The translations under genes and the position numbers were made by a program. Of a stretch of 64,000 nucleotides of DNA, positions 1 to 8,973 are shown one piece after another (the first letter of the stretch is position 1; each line of letters begins with the position of its first letter). Where the stretch lies: assembly GCA_036389335.1 (NCBI GenBank), contig DASVQC010000082.1, positions 32,533 through 96,532 on the forward strand. Reading direction: 5' to 3'. A model generated the notes under the pieces. That model did not search any database. It was not told the origin of the DNA and saw only the letters and a program-made list of their open reading frames with translations. This stretch comes from JAIVGV01 sp036389335. Its GTDB lineage: Bacteria; Acidobacteriota; Blastocatellia; Pyrinomonadales; Pyrinomonadaceae.

Positions 1-324
1 TACCCCGGCCTTGAATCGCACCCGCAGCACGCGCTCGCGCGCCGCCAGATGAGCGGCTTCACGGGCGTGCTGAGCGTCGAGCTGCGCGGCGGCTACGAGG
101 CGGCGGAGCGTTTCATCTCGTCGCTCAAGCTCGGCGTCTACGCGGCGAGCCTCGGCGGCTACGAGACGCTGCTCGTCCACCCCGCCGCGATGTGGGCGAA
201 GTCCCTGACCGATGAGCAGCGGCGGGCGATGGGCGTCGGCGACAGCCTCGTCCGCGTCTCCGTCGGCATAGAGGACGAGGCCGACTTGATCAAAGACTTC
301 GGTCGCGCGCTCGACAGTTTATGA
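1..324 (+). CDS. Trans-sulfuration PLP-dependent enzyme, C-terminal fragment
   Basis: The frame is open from base 1 and ends at a TGA at 322-324, leaving the last 107 residues. They match the C-terminal domain of the Cys/Met metabolism family (cystathionine gamma-synthase or lyase, methionine gamma-lyase): a FTGVLSVELRGG strand, then a SLGGYETLLVHPAAM helix region that shapes the active site, then VRVSVGIEDEADLIKDF. The PLP-binding lysine lies upstream, outside the window, so the substrate (cystathionine, homocysteine or methionine) cannot be told. A short palindromic repeat follows the stop. Confidence 0.85.
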   Translation, partial: YPGLESHPQHALARRQMSGFTGVLSVELRGGYEAAERFISSLKLGVYAASLGGYETLLVHPAAMWAKSLTDEQRRAMGVGDSLVRVSVGIEDEADLIKDFGRALDSL

Positions 325-334
325 AACTATCTTC

Positions 335-395
335 GCGCCTTTGCGCCTTTGCGTGAGACATTCTGAAAATTTTTCACGCAAAGGCGCAAAGGCGC
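335..395. repeat. Palindromic intergenic repeat with 8-bp periodicity
   Basis: Two perfect 22-bp arms, 335-356 and 374-395, are reverse complements separated by 17 AT-rich bases. Each arm repeats GCGCAAAG-like units at 8-bp spacing. It fills the gap between the PLP enzyme stop and the ribosome binding site of the next gene. It could act as a terminator for the upstream gene (a T run lies in the loop), but its periodic arms look like a dispersed repeat. Confidence 0.7.
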
Positions 396-409
396 AATAA
401 GGAAGAAGG

Positions 410-1342
410 ATGAAGAAGCTTCGTTATCATTTGGTTGACGTGTTCACCGACCGGCAGTTCGGCGGCAACCCTCTGGCGGTCTTCACGGACGGCGCGGGGC
501 TCTCAGCCGGGCTGATGCAACTGATCGCCAAGGAGATGAACCTCTCGGAGACGACCTTCGTGCTGCCGCCCGAAGACGGCGCGAACGACTTCCGCGTGCG
601 CATCTACACGCCCGCGCAGGAGCTGCCGATGGCGGGGCACCCCACGGTCGGCACGACCTTTATCCTCGCGCGCGAGCGGATGATCGGATCGCCCGCGGGT
701 GACGACGCGGGGGGCGCGGCGACGACGATCCGGCTCGAAGAGGGCGTCGGCCCGATCCCCGTTGACGTCACCTGGAGGGGCGGCGCGGCGGACTTCATCG
801 AGATGAGCCAGCCGCTCCCCACGTTCGGCCCGCGCGTCGAAGACGCGGCGGCGGTCGCCCGGATGATCTCGCTCGAAGCGTCGGACGTTGACGAGAGGTT
901 CCCGGTCGAGATGGTCTCGTGCGGCGTGCCCTTCCTCTTCGTGCCGCTGAAAAACCTCGACGCCGCGCGGCGCGCGCGCCCGCGCATCGACCTGATCGAG
1001 GGCGTCCTCGGCGAGTTGTCGCACGAAGTCTTCGTCTTCACGACCGAGACGGAGTTCGGCGGGTCGGGCGTGCACAGCCGGATGTTCGCGCCCGGCCTCG
1101 GCGTCACGGAAGACCCGGCGACGGGAGGGGCGAGCGGGCCGCTCGGCTGCTACCTCCTGCGCCACGGCGTCGTCCCTTCGGCGGGCGGCGAGCTGGACGT
1201 GACGAGCGAGCAGGGGATCGAGATGGGGCGACCGAGCTTCATCCGCATCCGCATCGCGCACGAGGGCGAGCGGATCACGAAAGTTCGCGTCGGCGGTCGC
1301 TGCCGCTTCGTGGGCGGCGGGCACCTCGAACTGGACGTTTGA
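410..1342 (+). CDS. PhzF family phenazine-biosynthesis-like isomerase
   Basis: This 310-residue protein has the usual length and motifs of the PhzF/YddE family, which has a two-lobed diaminopimelate-epimerase-like fold. The N-terminal YHLVDVFTDRQFGGNPLAVF segment, the conserved glutamate E47 in NLSETTF (acid/base residue of PhzF), GHPTVGT near residue 77 and DPATGG at 235-240 are all visible. A good AAGGAAGAAGG ribosome site precedes the ATG. No phenazine genes are nearby, so it is more likely one of the many family members of unknown substrate than a true PhzF. Confidence 0.9.
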   Translation: MKKLRYHLVDVFTDRQFGGNPLAVFTDGAGLSAGLMQLIAKEMNLSETTFVLPPEDGANDFRVRIYTPAQELPMAGHPTVGTTFILARERMIGSPAGDDAGGAATTIRLEEGVGPIPVDVTWRGGAADFIEMSQPLPTFGPRVEDAAAVARMISLEASDVDERFPVEMVSCGVPFLFVPLKNLDAARRARPRIDLIEGVLGELSHEVFVFTTETEFGGSGVHSRMFAPGLGVTEDPATGGASGPLGCYLLRHGVVPSAGGELDVTSEQGIEMGRPSFIRIRIAHEGERITKVRVGGRCRFVGGGHLELDV

Positions 1343-1410
1343 TCTTGTCATCCCGGCGGCGCGCTGTGTAGAGTCGTCCGCGCACGACCCCGGAGCGTCG
1401 TCACCCGATC

Positions 1411-2385
1411 ATGCCCACCGACAGGTTCATCAACGAGCGCAAGAGCGCGTGGCAGCGTCTGGAAGAGCTGCTGCGGCTCTTGGACGAGATGTCTCTGCGG
1501 CGACTGCACCGCGAGGAGGTGCGCGAGCTGGGGCGCATCTACCGGCGCACCTCGTCCGATCTGGCTATCGCCCGCGCCGAGTCGCGCGATCCGCGCTTGA
1601 TCAACTACCTCAACAGCCTCGTCATACGCGCGCACGGTCGCATCTACCGCACGGAGGCGATGGAGGGCGGCAAGCGCCTACGCCGCTTCTTCATGCGCGA
1701 CTTCCCGCGCACCTTCCGCCGCACGTGGCGCTACACCGCCGCCGCCTTCGCCGTCTGCCTCGCCTTCGGCGTCGCCGGCTTCTACGGGACGTGGCACGAC
1801 GCAGACTTCTCCGAGATGGTCGGCATCGACTACTCGATGCGCGCCACGATCCGCTCCGGCACGCACTGGTGGGAGTCTCTCAATCAGGCGAACCAGATCG
1901 GCGGCGCGGCCATCATGACGAACAACATACAGGTGATGTTCAACGCCTTCGCCACGGGCGCGATGCTCGGCGTCGGGACTCTGCTCGTGATGGCGTTCAA
2001 CGGCCTCAACATCGGCGCGGTGCTCGCGCTCACCTACCGCGCCGGGTTCGGGGGCGATCTCGTCACCTTCATGGTCGGGCACGGCGTGATCGAGCTTTCG
2101 TGCATCTTCATCGCGGGCGGCGCGGGGCTGCTCATCGGCGCGGCGATCCTCGCGCCCGGCGACCTCTCGCGCTTCGACGCGCTGCGCCTGCGCGGTCGCG
2201 ACGCGGCGCACCTGATCGTCGGCTGCGTCCCGCTCTTGGTCGTCGCGGGAACAATCGAAGGCTTCATCTCGCCCGCCCCCATCAACCCGGCCTACAAGTA
2301 CGCCACCGCCGCCGTCACCGGCGTCGCGCTCTACACCTACCTCCTCTTGGGCGGGCGCGGGCCGGAGGAAGGCGCGCCGCGTTGA
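1411..2385 (+). CDS. Stage II sporulation protein M (SpoIIM/DUF95) family membrane protein
   Basis: A 324-residue polytopic membrane protein. A charged N-terminal helical region of about 100 residues, rich in Arg, Leu and Glu, is followed by several hydrophobic segments (around residues 110-130, 180-205, 215-250 and 265-285) with the QVMFNAFATGAMLGVGT core typical of SpoIIM/DUF95 proteins. In non-sporulating bacteria this family is coded with RDD, DUF58 and MoxR genes. Here the partners are present but dispersed: DUF58 at 4512, MoxR at 9792, RDD at 50253. No clear Shine-Dalgarno precedes the ATG. Confidence 0.85.
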   Translation: MPTDRFINERKSAWQRLEELLRLLDEMSLRRLHREEVRELGRIYRRTSSDLAIARAESRDPRLINYLNSLVIRAHGRIYRTEAMEGGKRLRRFFMRDFPRTFRRTWRYTAAAFAVCLAFGVAGFYGTWHDADFSEMVGIDYSMRATIRSGTHWWESLNQANQIGGAAIMTNNIQVMFNAFATGAMLGVGTLLVMAFNGLNIGAVLALTYRAGFGGDLVTFMVGHGVIELSCIFIAGGAGLLIGAAILAPGDLSRFDALRLRGRDAAHLIVGCVPLLVVAGTIEGFISPAPINPAYKYATAAVTGVALYTYLLLGGRGPEEGAPR

Positions 2386-2408
2386 CGTGAGAGCACGGTT
2401 GACGCCTG

Positions 2409-2526
2409 AGCCCGCGCGAGCGGGCGGCAGATAGTGGCCCACGATTCAGCCCGCGCCGGCGGGCGATAGATTTGTGGCCCACGGCTCGCGCCGTGGGCCA
2501 CAAATCTATCGCCCGCCGGCGCGGGC
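2409..2526. repeat. Perfect 37-bp intergenic palindrome plus a truncated copy
   Basis: Arms at 2449-2485 and 2490-2526 are perfect reverse complements separated by only 4 bases (TCGC). The arm contains GATAGATTTGTGGCCCACGGC. Just before it, 2409-2445 holds a degenerate or truncated copy of the same unit (GCCCGCG, GCGGGCGG, AGATAGTGGCCCACG). The element lies between two convergent genes, so it could terminate transcription both ways, although no T run follows. The partial second copy suggests a dispersed repeat. Confidence 0.85.
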
Positions 2527-2626
2527 CGTGTGCGCGGCGCGGGCCGTGTGCGCGGGCCGTCTCTTCCGGCGCTGGCGCGGCCCGGTCGCGCGACGACGCC
2601 GCTTCACCTGCGAACCCGTCGAGCGA

Positions 2627-4483
2627 TCAGCTTCCCGCCCTCTTCAGCCAGCCCTCGCGCACCTTCAACTGATCGGGCGCGGGGTTTGCCACTTCCGCCA
2701 GCCTGTAGTCCGTCAGTTCGCGCGAGCCGACTTTCACTTCGAGCGTCTTCTCCTCCGCGCCGCGTTTGACCGCCAGCTTGACGGTCTGATCGATCTTCCC
2801 TTGCAGCAGGCCCGCGAGCGAGAAGCCGCCGCCGGGCGGCGTGCGCAGGCGCGTGTCGTCGAGCGAGGTGATGACGTCGCCTTTCAGGAGACCGGCGCGC
2901 GCGGCGGCGGCGTCGGGCGCGAGGTCAGTCACCTCAAGGCCCTGCTCGGTGGCGTTGAAGTTGACGCCGAGGTAGGGGACTTTGCGCGCCGACCTCTCCA
3001 GACGGTACCCGGCGTAGCCGAAAATCTGATCGTAGGGGGGGACTTCCGTGCCCGTGACGTAGCGCGCGAAGAAGTCGCGGTAGTCGCGGCCCGCGAGCTT
3101 GCCGAAGGCGGAGACGAAGTCGTCCGCCGTGAAGCCGCGCCCGCGCTTGTAGAAGTCCGCGTAGAGGGAGCGCATCACGTCGTCGAGGCTGTGCGCGCCC
3201 GCCGTGTCGTGGCGGATCGAGAGGTCGAGGAGCGCGCCGAGGTTCTGGCCCTGCGTGTAGTAGGAGATTTGGAAGGCGCAGGGCGTGTCGTAGCAGAGCC
3301 ACGTCGATACGGAAGCGTCCGACGGCGAGATGTAGCCGCGCGCGTCGTTGCCTTCCACGCCGCCCGCCGCGCCCGCGACCGACTGCAGGAAGTCTTCCCT
3401 CTGGCGGAGCCCCGCGCGGTAGGTCGAGAGCGAGCCGTAGTAGTTCGTGAAGCCCTCGGAGACCCAGAGCGAAGGCGTCTCCTGCTCGCGCGAGTAGTCG
3501 TAGGGCCACATCTCTGCGGGCCGCAGCCGCTTGACGTTCCAGAGGTGGAAGAACTCGTGGGCGGCGAGCCCCGTCAACTGTTCGGGCTGGGGGTTGCGCG
3601 AGCCGACGCCGACGGCGACGTGCGAGTTGTTGTGCTCCAACCCGCCGGAGGCGTCCGACTCCGCCGGCGCGAGGAAGTAGAAGTAGATGTACTTCTCGTA
3701 GGGCAGCTCTCCGAAGACGGCGCGCTCGGCCTCGGCGATCTTCGAGAGCATCGGCGCGAGCCGCTCGCCCTTCTCCTTCGTGAACGCGCCCGCGGGCGTG
3801 GAGACGAAGAGGTGCGGCTTGCCCTCGACCTCGAAGCGCGTCACGTCGAAGCGCCCCATCTCGGTCGGCGAATCGACGAGCGTGTCGTAGTCGGGCGCGG
3901 TGAAGACCGCCGGGTCACTCGTCTCCTTGAGCGCGGAGACGATCTGCCACCCGTCGGGGACTTTGAAGCGCACGCTGGAAGGGCTCGCGCGGTGGCCGAC
4001 GGGCTCCGGGAATAACTGCGTGCCGGTGAAGAAGGCGTAGTCGTTGGTGATCTTGGCCTGATTCAGAGCGAGCACGTTGGCGAAGTAGTCGAACTCGATC
4101 CTGATCTGCTTGTCGTCGCCCGCGAAGACGCGCCACGTCTGCTTCCTCGTCATCCGGTGGGGAACCGGGCGGCCCGCCGGGCCCGTCACCTTGAAGCGCA
4201 GGACGTTCTTCGCGTAGTTCTCGACCGTGTACCACCCCGGCGTCCACGTCGGCAGCGAGAGGTCTAACTGCCGCTCGCGCAGGTTCTTCACGTCCGCCGT
4301 GACGTGGAAGAGGTGTCCGCTCGCGTTCGCCACCTCGACCGTGTAATCGACGCGGAACTGATCCGTCTGCGCCGCCGCCGTCGCCGCCGACGCGCAGGCG
4401 GCGACGGCGAGCAGCGCGGCGCGCGCGTAGAGGCGCAAGCGATCCGGCGTCGCGGAGCGCGGCTTAAAAATTTTCCGTTTCAT
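2627..4483 (-). CDS. M61 family glycyl aminopeptidase with C-terminal PDZ domain
   Basis: A 618-residue exported metallopeptidase. An N-terminal signal peptide ends near TAAAQT. The N-terminal domain of M61 proteins spans roughly residues 45-240. The zinc site HEFFH is at 309-313, followed by WNVKRLRP and WVSEGFTNYY, which provides the downstream glutamate. GGLEHNNS precedes it. A PDZ domain occupies roughly residues 505-590 (YLGVNFNATEQGLEVTDL, then GDVITSLDD). Family members are periplasmic aminopeptidases preferring small N-terminal residues. GAGGTGA precedes the ATG. It starts 28 bases after the DUF58 stop on the same strand, so the two are probably co-transcribed. Confidence 0.93.
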   Translation of the reverse strand: MKRKIFKPRSATPDRLRLYARAALLAVAACASAATAAAQTDQFRVDYTVEVANASGHLFHVTADVKNLRERQLDLSLPTWTPGWYTVENYAKNVLRFKVTGPAGRPVPHRMTRKQTWRVFAGDDKQIRIEFDYFANVLALNQAKITNDYAFFTGTQLFPEPVGHRASPSSVRFKVPDGWQIVSALKETSDPAVFTAPDYDTLVDSPTEMGRFDVTRFEVEGKPHLFVSTPAGAFTKEKGERLAPMLSKIAEAERAVFGELPYEKYIYFYFLAPAESDASGGLEHNNSHVAVGVGSRNPQPEQLTGLAAHEFFHLWNVKRLRPAEMWPYDYSREQETPSLWVSEGFTNYYGSLSTYRAGLRQREDFLQSVAGAAGGVEGNDARGYISPSDASVSTWLCYDTPCAFQISYYTQGQNLGALLDLSIRHDTAGAHSLDDVMRSLYADFYKRGRGFTADDFVSAFGKLAGRDYRDFFARYVTGTEVPPYDQIFGYAGYRLERSARKVPYLGVNFNATEQGLEVTDLAPDAAAARAGLLKGDVITSLDDTRLRTPPGGGFSLAGLLQGKIDQTVKLAVKRGAEEKTLEVKVGSRELTDYRLAEVANPAPDQLKVREGWLKRAGS

Positions 4484-4511
4484 TAGTTCACCTCAAAAAC
4501 TCGCTCGGCCT

Positions 4512-5831
4512 TTACAGCAGCCCGCGCTCCTTGACGCGGATGTAGGTCTCAAGGAGCGCGGGCGCGAGCGTCGCCGCCGTCACGTCGAGCGCGAGCCCGC
4601 CCTGACGCTCGACGAGGCGGAGCGCCGCCTCGCGCTGCAACATGATCTCCTCGGCGACCGACTGCGTGAACAGCCCCTTCAAGTCGGGCGGCGCGCCCAC
4701 CACCGCCGCGCGCAGATCGCGGTCGCCAATCGTCGCGACGAGCGGCAAGTGGCGCGGGCGCAGCAGCTTCAGCGACGCGAGCAGCTCGCGCGACCCCTCC
4801 TCGTCCACCAAGTCCGTCAGGATCACGACGAGCGAGCGCCGCTTGCAGTTGGCGGCGATGTACTCGAAGGCGCGCGTGTAAGAGGGCTCGATCAATTCCG
4901 GCTCGACCCCGTAGAGGGCTTCGAGCACCGCGTCCGTCTGCTCCCTGCCCCGCGCCGGCGGCACGTAGGCGCGCACGCGCCTGCCGAAGACGGCGAGGCC
5001 GGCGTTGTCGCCGCCGCGCTGCGCCGCGCTCATCAGCGCGAGCGCGGCGTGGACGGCGGTGTCGAACTTCGTCTCGTCCTCGATGCGCGCCGTCATCAAG
5101 CGACCGGCGTCGAGCGCGACGAGGATCGTCTGGTCGCGCTCGATCTGGTACTGGCGCGTCGTCAGCTTCCCGCGCCGGGCGGTCGCGCTCCAGCTCAGGT
5201 GGCGCAGCTCGTCGCCCGGCACGTAGTCGCGCAGCGACTCGAAGTCGCGCCCCTCGCCGCGCCACGAGCTGCGCCGGTGGGCGGCGACGAGCGAGTGCGC
5301 GCCGAGCGCCTTCAGCTCCGCCTCGCGCGCGCGCCGCAGGTTCGGGTAGACCTTCACGCTCTCGGCGTGCCAAGCGTCCTCGCCGCGCCAGACCAGACGC
5401 CACGGCGAGAGACGCCGCACGGCGACGCGCCCGAACTCGAAGCGCCCGCGGCGCGGCGGCACGAGCCCGTACACGAGCGCCGCCGAGCCCTGCGCCTCGA
5501 CCGCGAACTCCGCCTCGCGCGGGCTCGCCAGCTTCATCACCGGCGGGTACTCGTCCTTGACTATCAGCCGCACGTCGCGCGCCGTCGCGTTCGAGACTTT
5601 AACGCGCACCTCGGTCTCCGCGCCGATGTGGAAGCGGGCGGCGAACTCGCGCTCGACCGTCAGCCCTCCCGGCAGACGGGCCCTCCTCGCGTCGACGAAC
5701 GCGAGGGCGAAGAGCAGGAAATCGTAGGCGAGCGTCATCCGGCGCAGGCCCGGCGCGGCCCACGCGAGCGAGAGCGGGAGGAAGCCGAGCGCGAGCAGGA
5801 CGTAGAAGAGTTTGGCGAAGACGAAGCGCAT
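4512..5831 (-). CDS. DUF58 domain-containing membrane protein (MoxR-associated VWA)
   Basis: A 439-residue protein. The start at 5831 is chosen because it begins a two-segment hydrophobic anchor (FVFAKLFYVLLALGFLPL and TLAYDFLLFALAFV); the longer reading frame upstream has no family character. After a beta-rich region comes the DUF58 core: DFESLRDYVPGDELRHLSW, then SATARRGKLTTRQ, then a VWA-like LVALDAGR segment where the MIDAS is degenerate. DUF58 proteins usually work with a MoxR AAA+ ATPase on membrane or periplasmic protein assembly. MoxR here lies 4 kb away (9792) on the same strand, separated by a divergent protease gene. Confidence 0.88.
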   Translation of the reverse strand: MRFVFAKLFYVLLALGFLPLSLAWAAPGLRRMTLAYDFLLFALAFVDARRARLPGGLTVEREFAARFHIGAETEVRVKVSNATARDVRLIVKDEYPPVMKLASPREAEFAVEAQGSAALVYGLVPPRRGRFEFGRVAVRRLSPWRLVWRGEDAWHAESVKVYPNLRRAREAELKALGAHSLVAAHRRSSWRGEGRDFESLRDYVPGDELRHLSWSATARRGKLTTRQYQIERDQTILVALDAGRLMTARIEDETKFDTAVHAALALMSAAQRGGDNAGLAVFGRRVRAYVPPARGREQTDAVLEALYGVEPELIEPSYTRAFEYIAANCKRRSLVVILTDLVDEEGSRELLASLKLLRPRHLPLVATIGDRDLRAAVVGAPPDLKGLFTQSVAEEIMLQREAALRLVERQGGLALDVTAATLAPALLETYIRVKERGLL

Positions 5832-5985
5832 GTGTGCGTGCGCGCGGCATTCATCCGTCGGTCGAAGTCTCGGCTGCCGGCGCGCGTAAGTTGCAGGCAG
5901 TGTAGGGTCAAAGCGCGGGCACAGGCAAATCAATCCGGGAGAACGGGTGGCAAGTCGGTCTGAATCTCGCGCGCGGCGGGAGGAA

Positions 5986-6083
5986 GATTCGCCGCGGAGG
6001 CGCGGAGGGCCGCGCAAGGGGGCGCGGAGAAAAGATAAACTCTCCGCGCCCCCTCCGCGTAAACACAGCGCCCCCGCGGTGAG
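5986..6083. repeat. Palindromic repeat, GC-shifted copy (family of 45175 and 56508)
   Basis: The inner arms 6017-6030 and 6041-6054 are perfect 14-bp complements; weaker outer pairing extends to about 5986 and 6083. The arm reads GATTCGCCGCGGAGGCGCGG and continues GAG. It aligns base for base with the copy at 45175, where nearly every CG here is CA there. It occupies the middle of the 382-base divergent gap between the DUF58 gene (minus) and the metalloprotease (plus). I see no confident promoter in the remainder of that gap. Confidence 0.7.
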
Positions 6084-6213
6084 CCCTGTCTATCTCGCCC
6101 CTCGCCCCGACTGACGCACTACCGCGCCGCGGCGTTTGGCGTTAGAATCGCACCTGTTCCCGAACCCGCTGACACGAAAGCTCATTCCAACCTTCCGAGG
6201 CTCACGAGGAATC

Positions 6214-8826
6214 ATGATGCGACGCATCTACCTGCTGCTACTCCTGTCAACCGCCCTGCTCTCTTCCAGCGCCGCCGCGCAGGAGAGGTCGCAGCCGCGC
6301 ACCCTCCGCGACGCGACGAAGGACTTGCAGAAGATCGACGGATACTTCCCGCTCTACTGGGACGCCGAGCGCGGACGCCTCCTGCTTGAGATCGCGCGCT
6401 TCAATCAGGAGTTTCTCTACCAGACGTCCCTGCAGACGGGCGTCGGCTCGAACCCCATCGGGCTCGACCGCGGGCAGCTCGGCGCGACGCACGTCGTCTT
6501 CTTCGAGCGCACGGGGCCGAAAGTGCTGCTCGTCGAGCCGAACCAGCGTTACCGCGCGCGCAGCTCGGACGCGAACGAGCGCCGCGCCGTCGAGGAGTCG
6601 TTCGCGCGCTCCGTGCTGTGGGGGTTCAGGGTCGAAGTGGCGGAGGGCGAGCGCGTGCTGGTGGACGCCACGGCGTTCTTCATGCGCGACGCGCACGGCG
6701 TCGCCGACGCGCTCCGCCGCGCGCAGCAGGGCAGCTTCTCGCTCGACGAGTCGCGCAGCGCCGTCTACCTGCCGCGCACGAAGGGCTTCCCGCAGAACAC
6801 GGAGATCGAAGCCTCGCTCACCTTCAACTCGAACGATCCGGGCGGGCTCGTGCGGCAGACGACGCCGACGCCGCAGAGCCTCACCGTCCGCGAGCACCAC
6901 TCGCTCGTGCAACTGCCGGACGACAACTACCGACCGCGCCGCTACGACCCGCGCGTCGGCAACATCGACATCGAGTTCTACGACTACGCGACGCCCATCA
7001 CCGAGCCCATCGAGCAGCGGTGGATCATCCGCCACCGCCTGGTTAAGCGCGACCCGAACGCCGCCGTCTCGGAGCCCGTCAAGCCGATCATTTATTACGT
7101 CGATCCCGGCGCGCCCGAGCCGATCCGCAGCGCCCTGGTCGAGGGCGCGTCGTGGTGGAACGAGGCGTTCGAGGCCGCCGGGTTCAAGAACGCCTTTCAG
7201 GTGAAGGTGCTGCCCGCGGACGCCGACCCGATGGACATCCGCTACAACATGATCAACTGGGTGCACCGCGCGTCGCGCGGCTGGTCGATCGGCGACAACG
7301 TCAACGACCCGCGCACCGGCGAGATCATCAAGGGCAACGTCACGCTCGGCAGCTTACGCATCCGGCAGGACTACGTCCTCGGCAGCGGCCTCATCCCGCC
7401 CTTCGCCGACGCGAACGGCGGCGGCGGCGGCCCGCGCGGGGAGAGCTTAAGAGGCGGCGCGTGCGACTTCGGCGCGACGCTCGAAGACGACTACCTCGCC
7501 GCGCTCGACCCTTCGACCGACGCCTCCCTGATGGCGCTCGCGCGCATCCGCCAGCTCGCCGCCCACGAGGTCGGGCACACGCTCGGCCTTGAGCACAACT
7601 TCGCCGCCTCGACTTACGCCGGTCGCGCGTCCGTGATGGACTACCCCGCGCCGCTCGTCGAGATCAAGAACGGCAAGCTCGATCTCTCGAACGCCTACGC
7701 GCGCGGCATCGGCGTCTACGACAAGTTCGCCATCACCTACGCCTACGCGCAGTTCCCGCCGGGCGCGGACGAAAACGCGCAGCTCGCGCGCGTCGTCGAA
7801 GACGGCGTCGCGCGGGGGATGCTCTACCTCACCGATCAGGACGCGCGACCGTTCGGCGCGGCGCACCCGCTCGCGAGCCTGTGGGACAACGGCGAAGACC
7901 CCATCGCCATGCTGCGCCACGAGATGGAGGTGCGGCGCATCGGGCTCTCGCAGTTCGGCCTCGGCAACATCCCCGCGGGCACGCCGCTCTCGCTCCTCGA
8001 AGCGAGGCTGCTCCCGCTCTACCTGCATCACCGCTATCAACTGCAAGCCGCCGTCAAGTCGGTCGGCGGGCTCTACTACACTTACGCGGTCAAGACCGGC
8101 GCCCTCGCGTCGGGCCCCGCCGACCGGCCCGGCGGCGCGAGCCCCAAGCTCGTCCAACAGATCGTGCCCGCCGCAAGGCAGCGCGACGCGCTGGCCGCCG
8201 TGCTCGACACCGTCCGCCCCGAGGCGCTCGCGCTCCCGCAGCGCATACTCGATCTCATCCCGCCGCCCGCGCCCGGCTTTCAGGGCAACACCGTCGAGCT
8301 GTTCCCGAAGCGCACCGATCCGGCCTTCGATCCCGTCAATGTGGCGACCATCGCGGCAGACCTTGCCGTCTCCGCGCTCGTCGAGCCGCACCGCGCCGCG
8401 CGCCTGATCGACTACCACGCGCGCGACGGCTCCAACCCCGACTTCGAAGAAGTACTCGCCGCGCTCATGCGCCGCACGTGGGACGACCCCGCGCCGCGCG
8501 ACGCGCAGCAGGCGGCCATCCAGCGCGCCGTGCAGTCGCTCGTCGTCACGCGACTGATGGACACGGCGGCGAACGACGCGGCGTCGCCCTCCGTGCGCGC
8601 CGACGCCACGCAGGCGCTCCGCGAACTCGGCGAACGTCTCAAAGCGCCCGTCAGGAACGCCCCCCCCGACATCGCGCGCCGGCATGCCGCGACCGACGAC
8701 GCCGCGCACCGCCGCGCCGTGCTCGACGACATCGAGCGCTTCCTCACACGGCCCGACGCCCCGCGCAAGCGCACCCCGCCGCCGCCCACGCCGCCCGGCG
8801 ATCCGATAGGCTCGCCGCCGCAGTAG
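6214..8826 (+). CDS. Zinc-dependent metalloprotease (DUF5117/DUF4953 type)
   Basis: Start 6214 is chosen over 6136 because MMRRIYLLLLLSTALL begins a clear signal peptide (cleavage after SSAAAQ) and GAGGA lies just upstream. The mature protein is about 850 residues. The metzincin zinc motif HEVGHTLGLEH spans residues 451-461 and the Met-turn SVMDYP follows about 14 residues later. The N-terminal part (GYFPLYWD...RLLLEI) and the WIIRHRLVKRDPNA stretch match DUF5117/DUF4953 proteins common in Acidobacteriota and Bacteroidota. The tail is proline-rich (RKRTPPPPTPP). It is an exported protease; the natural substrate is unknown. Confidence 0.92.
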   Translation: MMRRIYLLLLLSTALLSSSAAAQERSQPRTLRDATKDLQKIDGYFPLYWDAERGRLLLEIARFNQEFLYQTSLQTGVGSNPIGLDRGQLGATHVVFFERTGPKVLLVEPNQRYRARSSDANERRAVEESFARSVLWGFRVEVAEGERVLVDATAFFMRDAHGVADALRRAQQGSFSLDESRSAVYLPRTKGFPQNTEIEASLTFNSNDPGGLVRQTTPTPQSLTVREHHSLVQLPDDNYRPRRYDPRVGNIDIEFYDYATPITEPIEQRWIIRHRLVKRDPNAAVSEPVKPIIYYVDPGAPEPIRSALVEGASWWNEAFEAAGFKNAFQVKVLPADADPMDIRYNMINWVHRASRGWSIGDNVNDPRTGEIIKGNVTLGSLRIRQDYVLGSGLIPPFADANGGGGGPRGESLRGGACDFGATLEDDYLAALDPSTDASLMALARIRQLAAHEVGHTLGLEHNFAASTYAGRASVMDYPAPLVEIKNGKLDLSNAYARGIGVYDKFAITYAYAQFPPGADENAQLARVVEDGVARGMLYLTDQDARPFGAAHPLASLWDNGEDPIAMLRHEMEVRRIGLSQFGLGNIPAGTPLSLLEARLLPLYLHHRYQLQAAVKSVGGLYYTYAVKTGALASGPADRPGGASPKLVQQIVPAARQRDALAAVLDTVRPEALALPQRILDLIPPPAPGFQGNTVELFPKRTDPAFDPVNVATIAADLAVSALVEPHRAARLIDYHARDGSNPDFEEVLAALMRRTWDDPAPRDAQQAAIQRAVQSLVVTRLMDTAANDAASPSVRADATQALRELGERLKAPVRNAPPDIARRHAATDDAAHRRAVLDDIERFLTRPDAPRKRTPPPPTPPGDPIGSPPQ

Positions 8827-8859
8827 TGGGCCCGCGCCCGGCGGTTGGCCGCGGCGCGC

Positions 8860-8919
8860 GAAGACGAGCGGGGGGCGCGAAGGATCGAGCGATCCTTCGC
8901 GCGCCCCCCGCTCGTCTTC
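8860..8919. terminator. Long GC-rich hairpin between convergent genes
   Basis: Arms 8860-8887 and 8890-8919 pair over about 28 bp with one 2-base bulge; a run of A and T (AAAATTTTT) follows at about 8934. It lies between the convergent metalloprotease and methyltransferase genes and can serve both as a terminator. Confidence 0.7.
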
Positions 8920-8973
8920 ACACCTGCGGGAGAAAATTTTTATCGCGGGGCGAGAGCCGTGCCCGCGCGCGTC

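Noticed and set aside
503..1351. 282-codon frame antisense to the PhzF-like gene
   Set aside because: Arg/Asp/Ala-rich shadow; the plus-strand frame has clear PhzF motifs.
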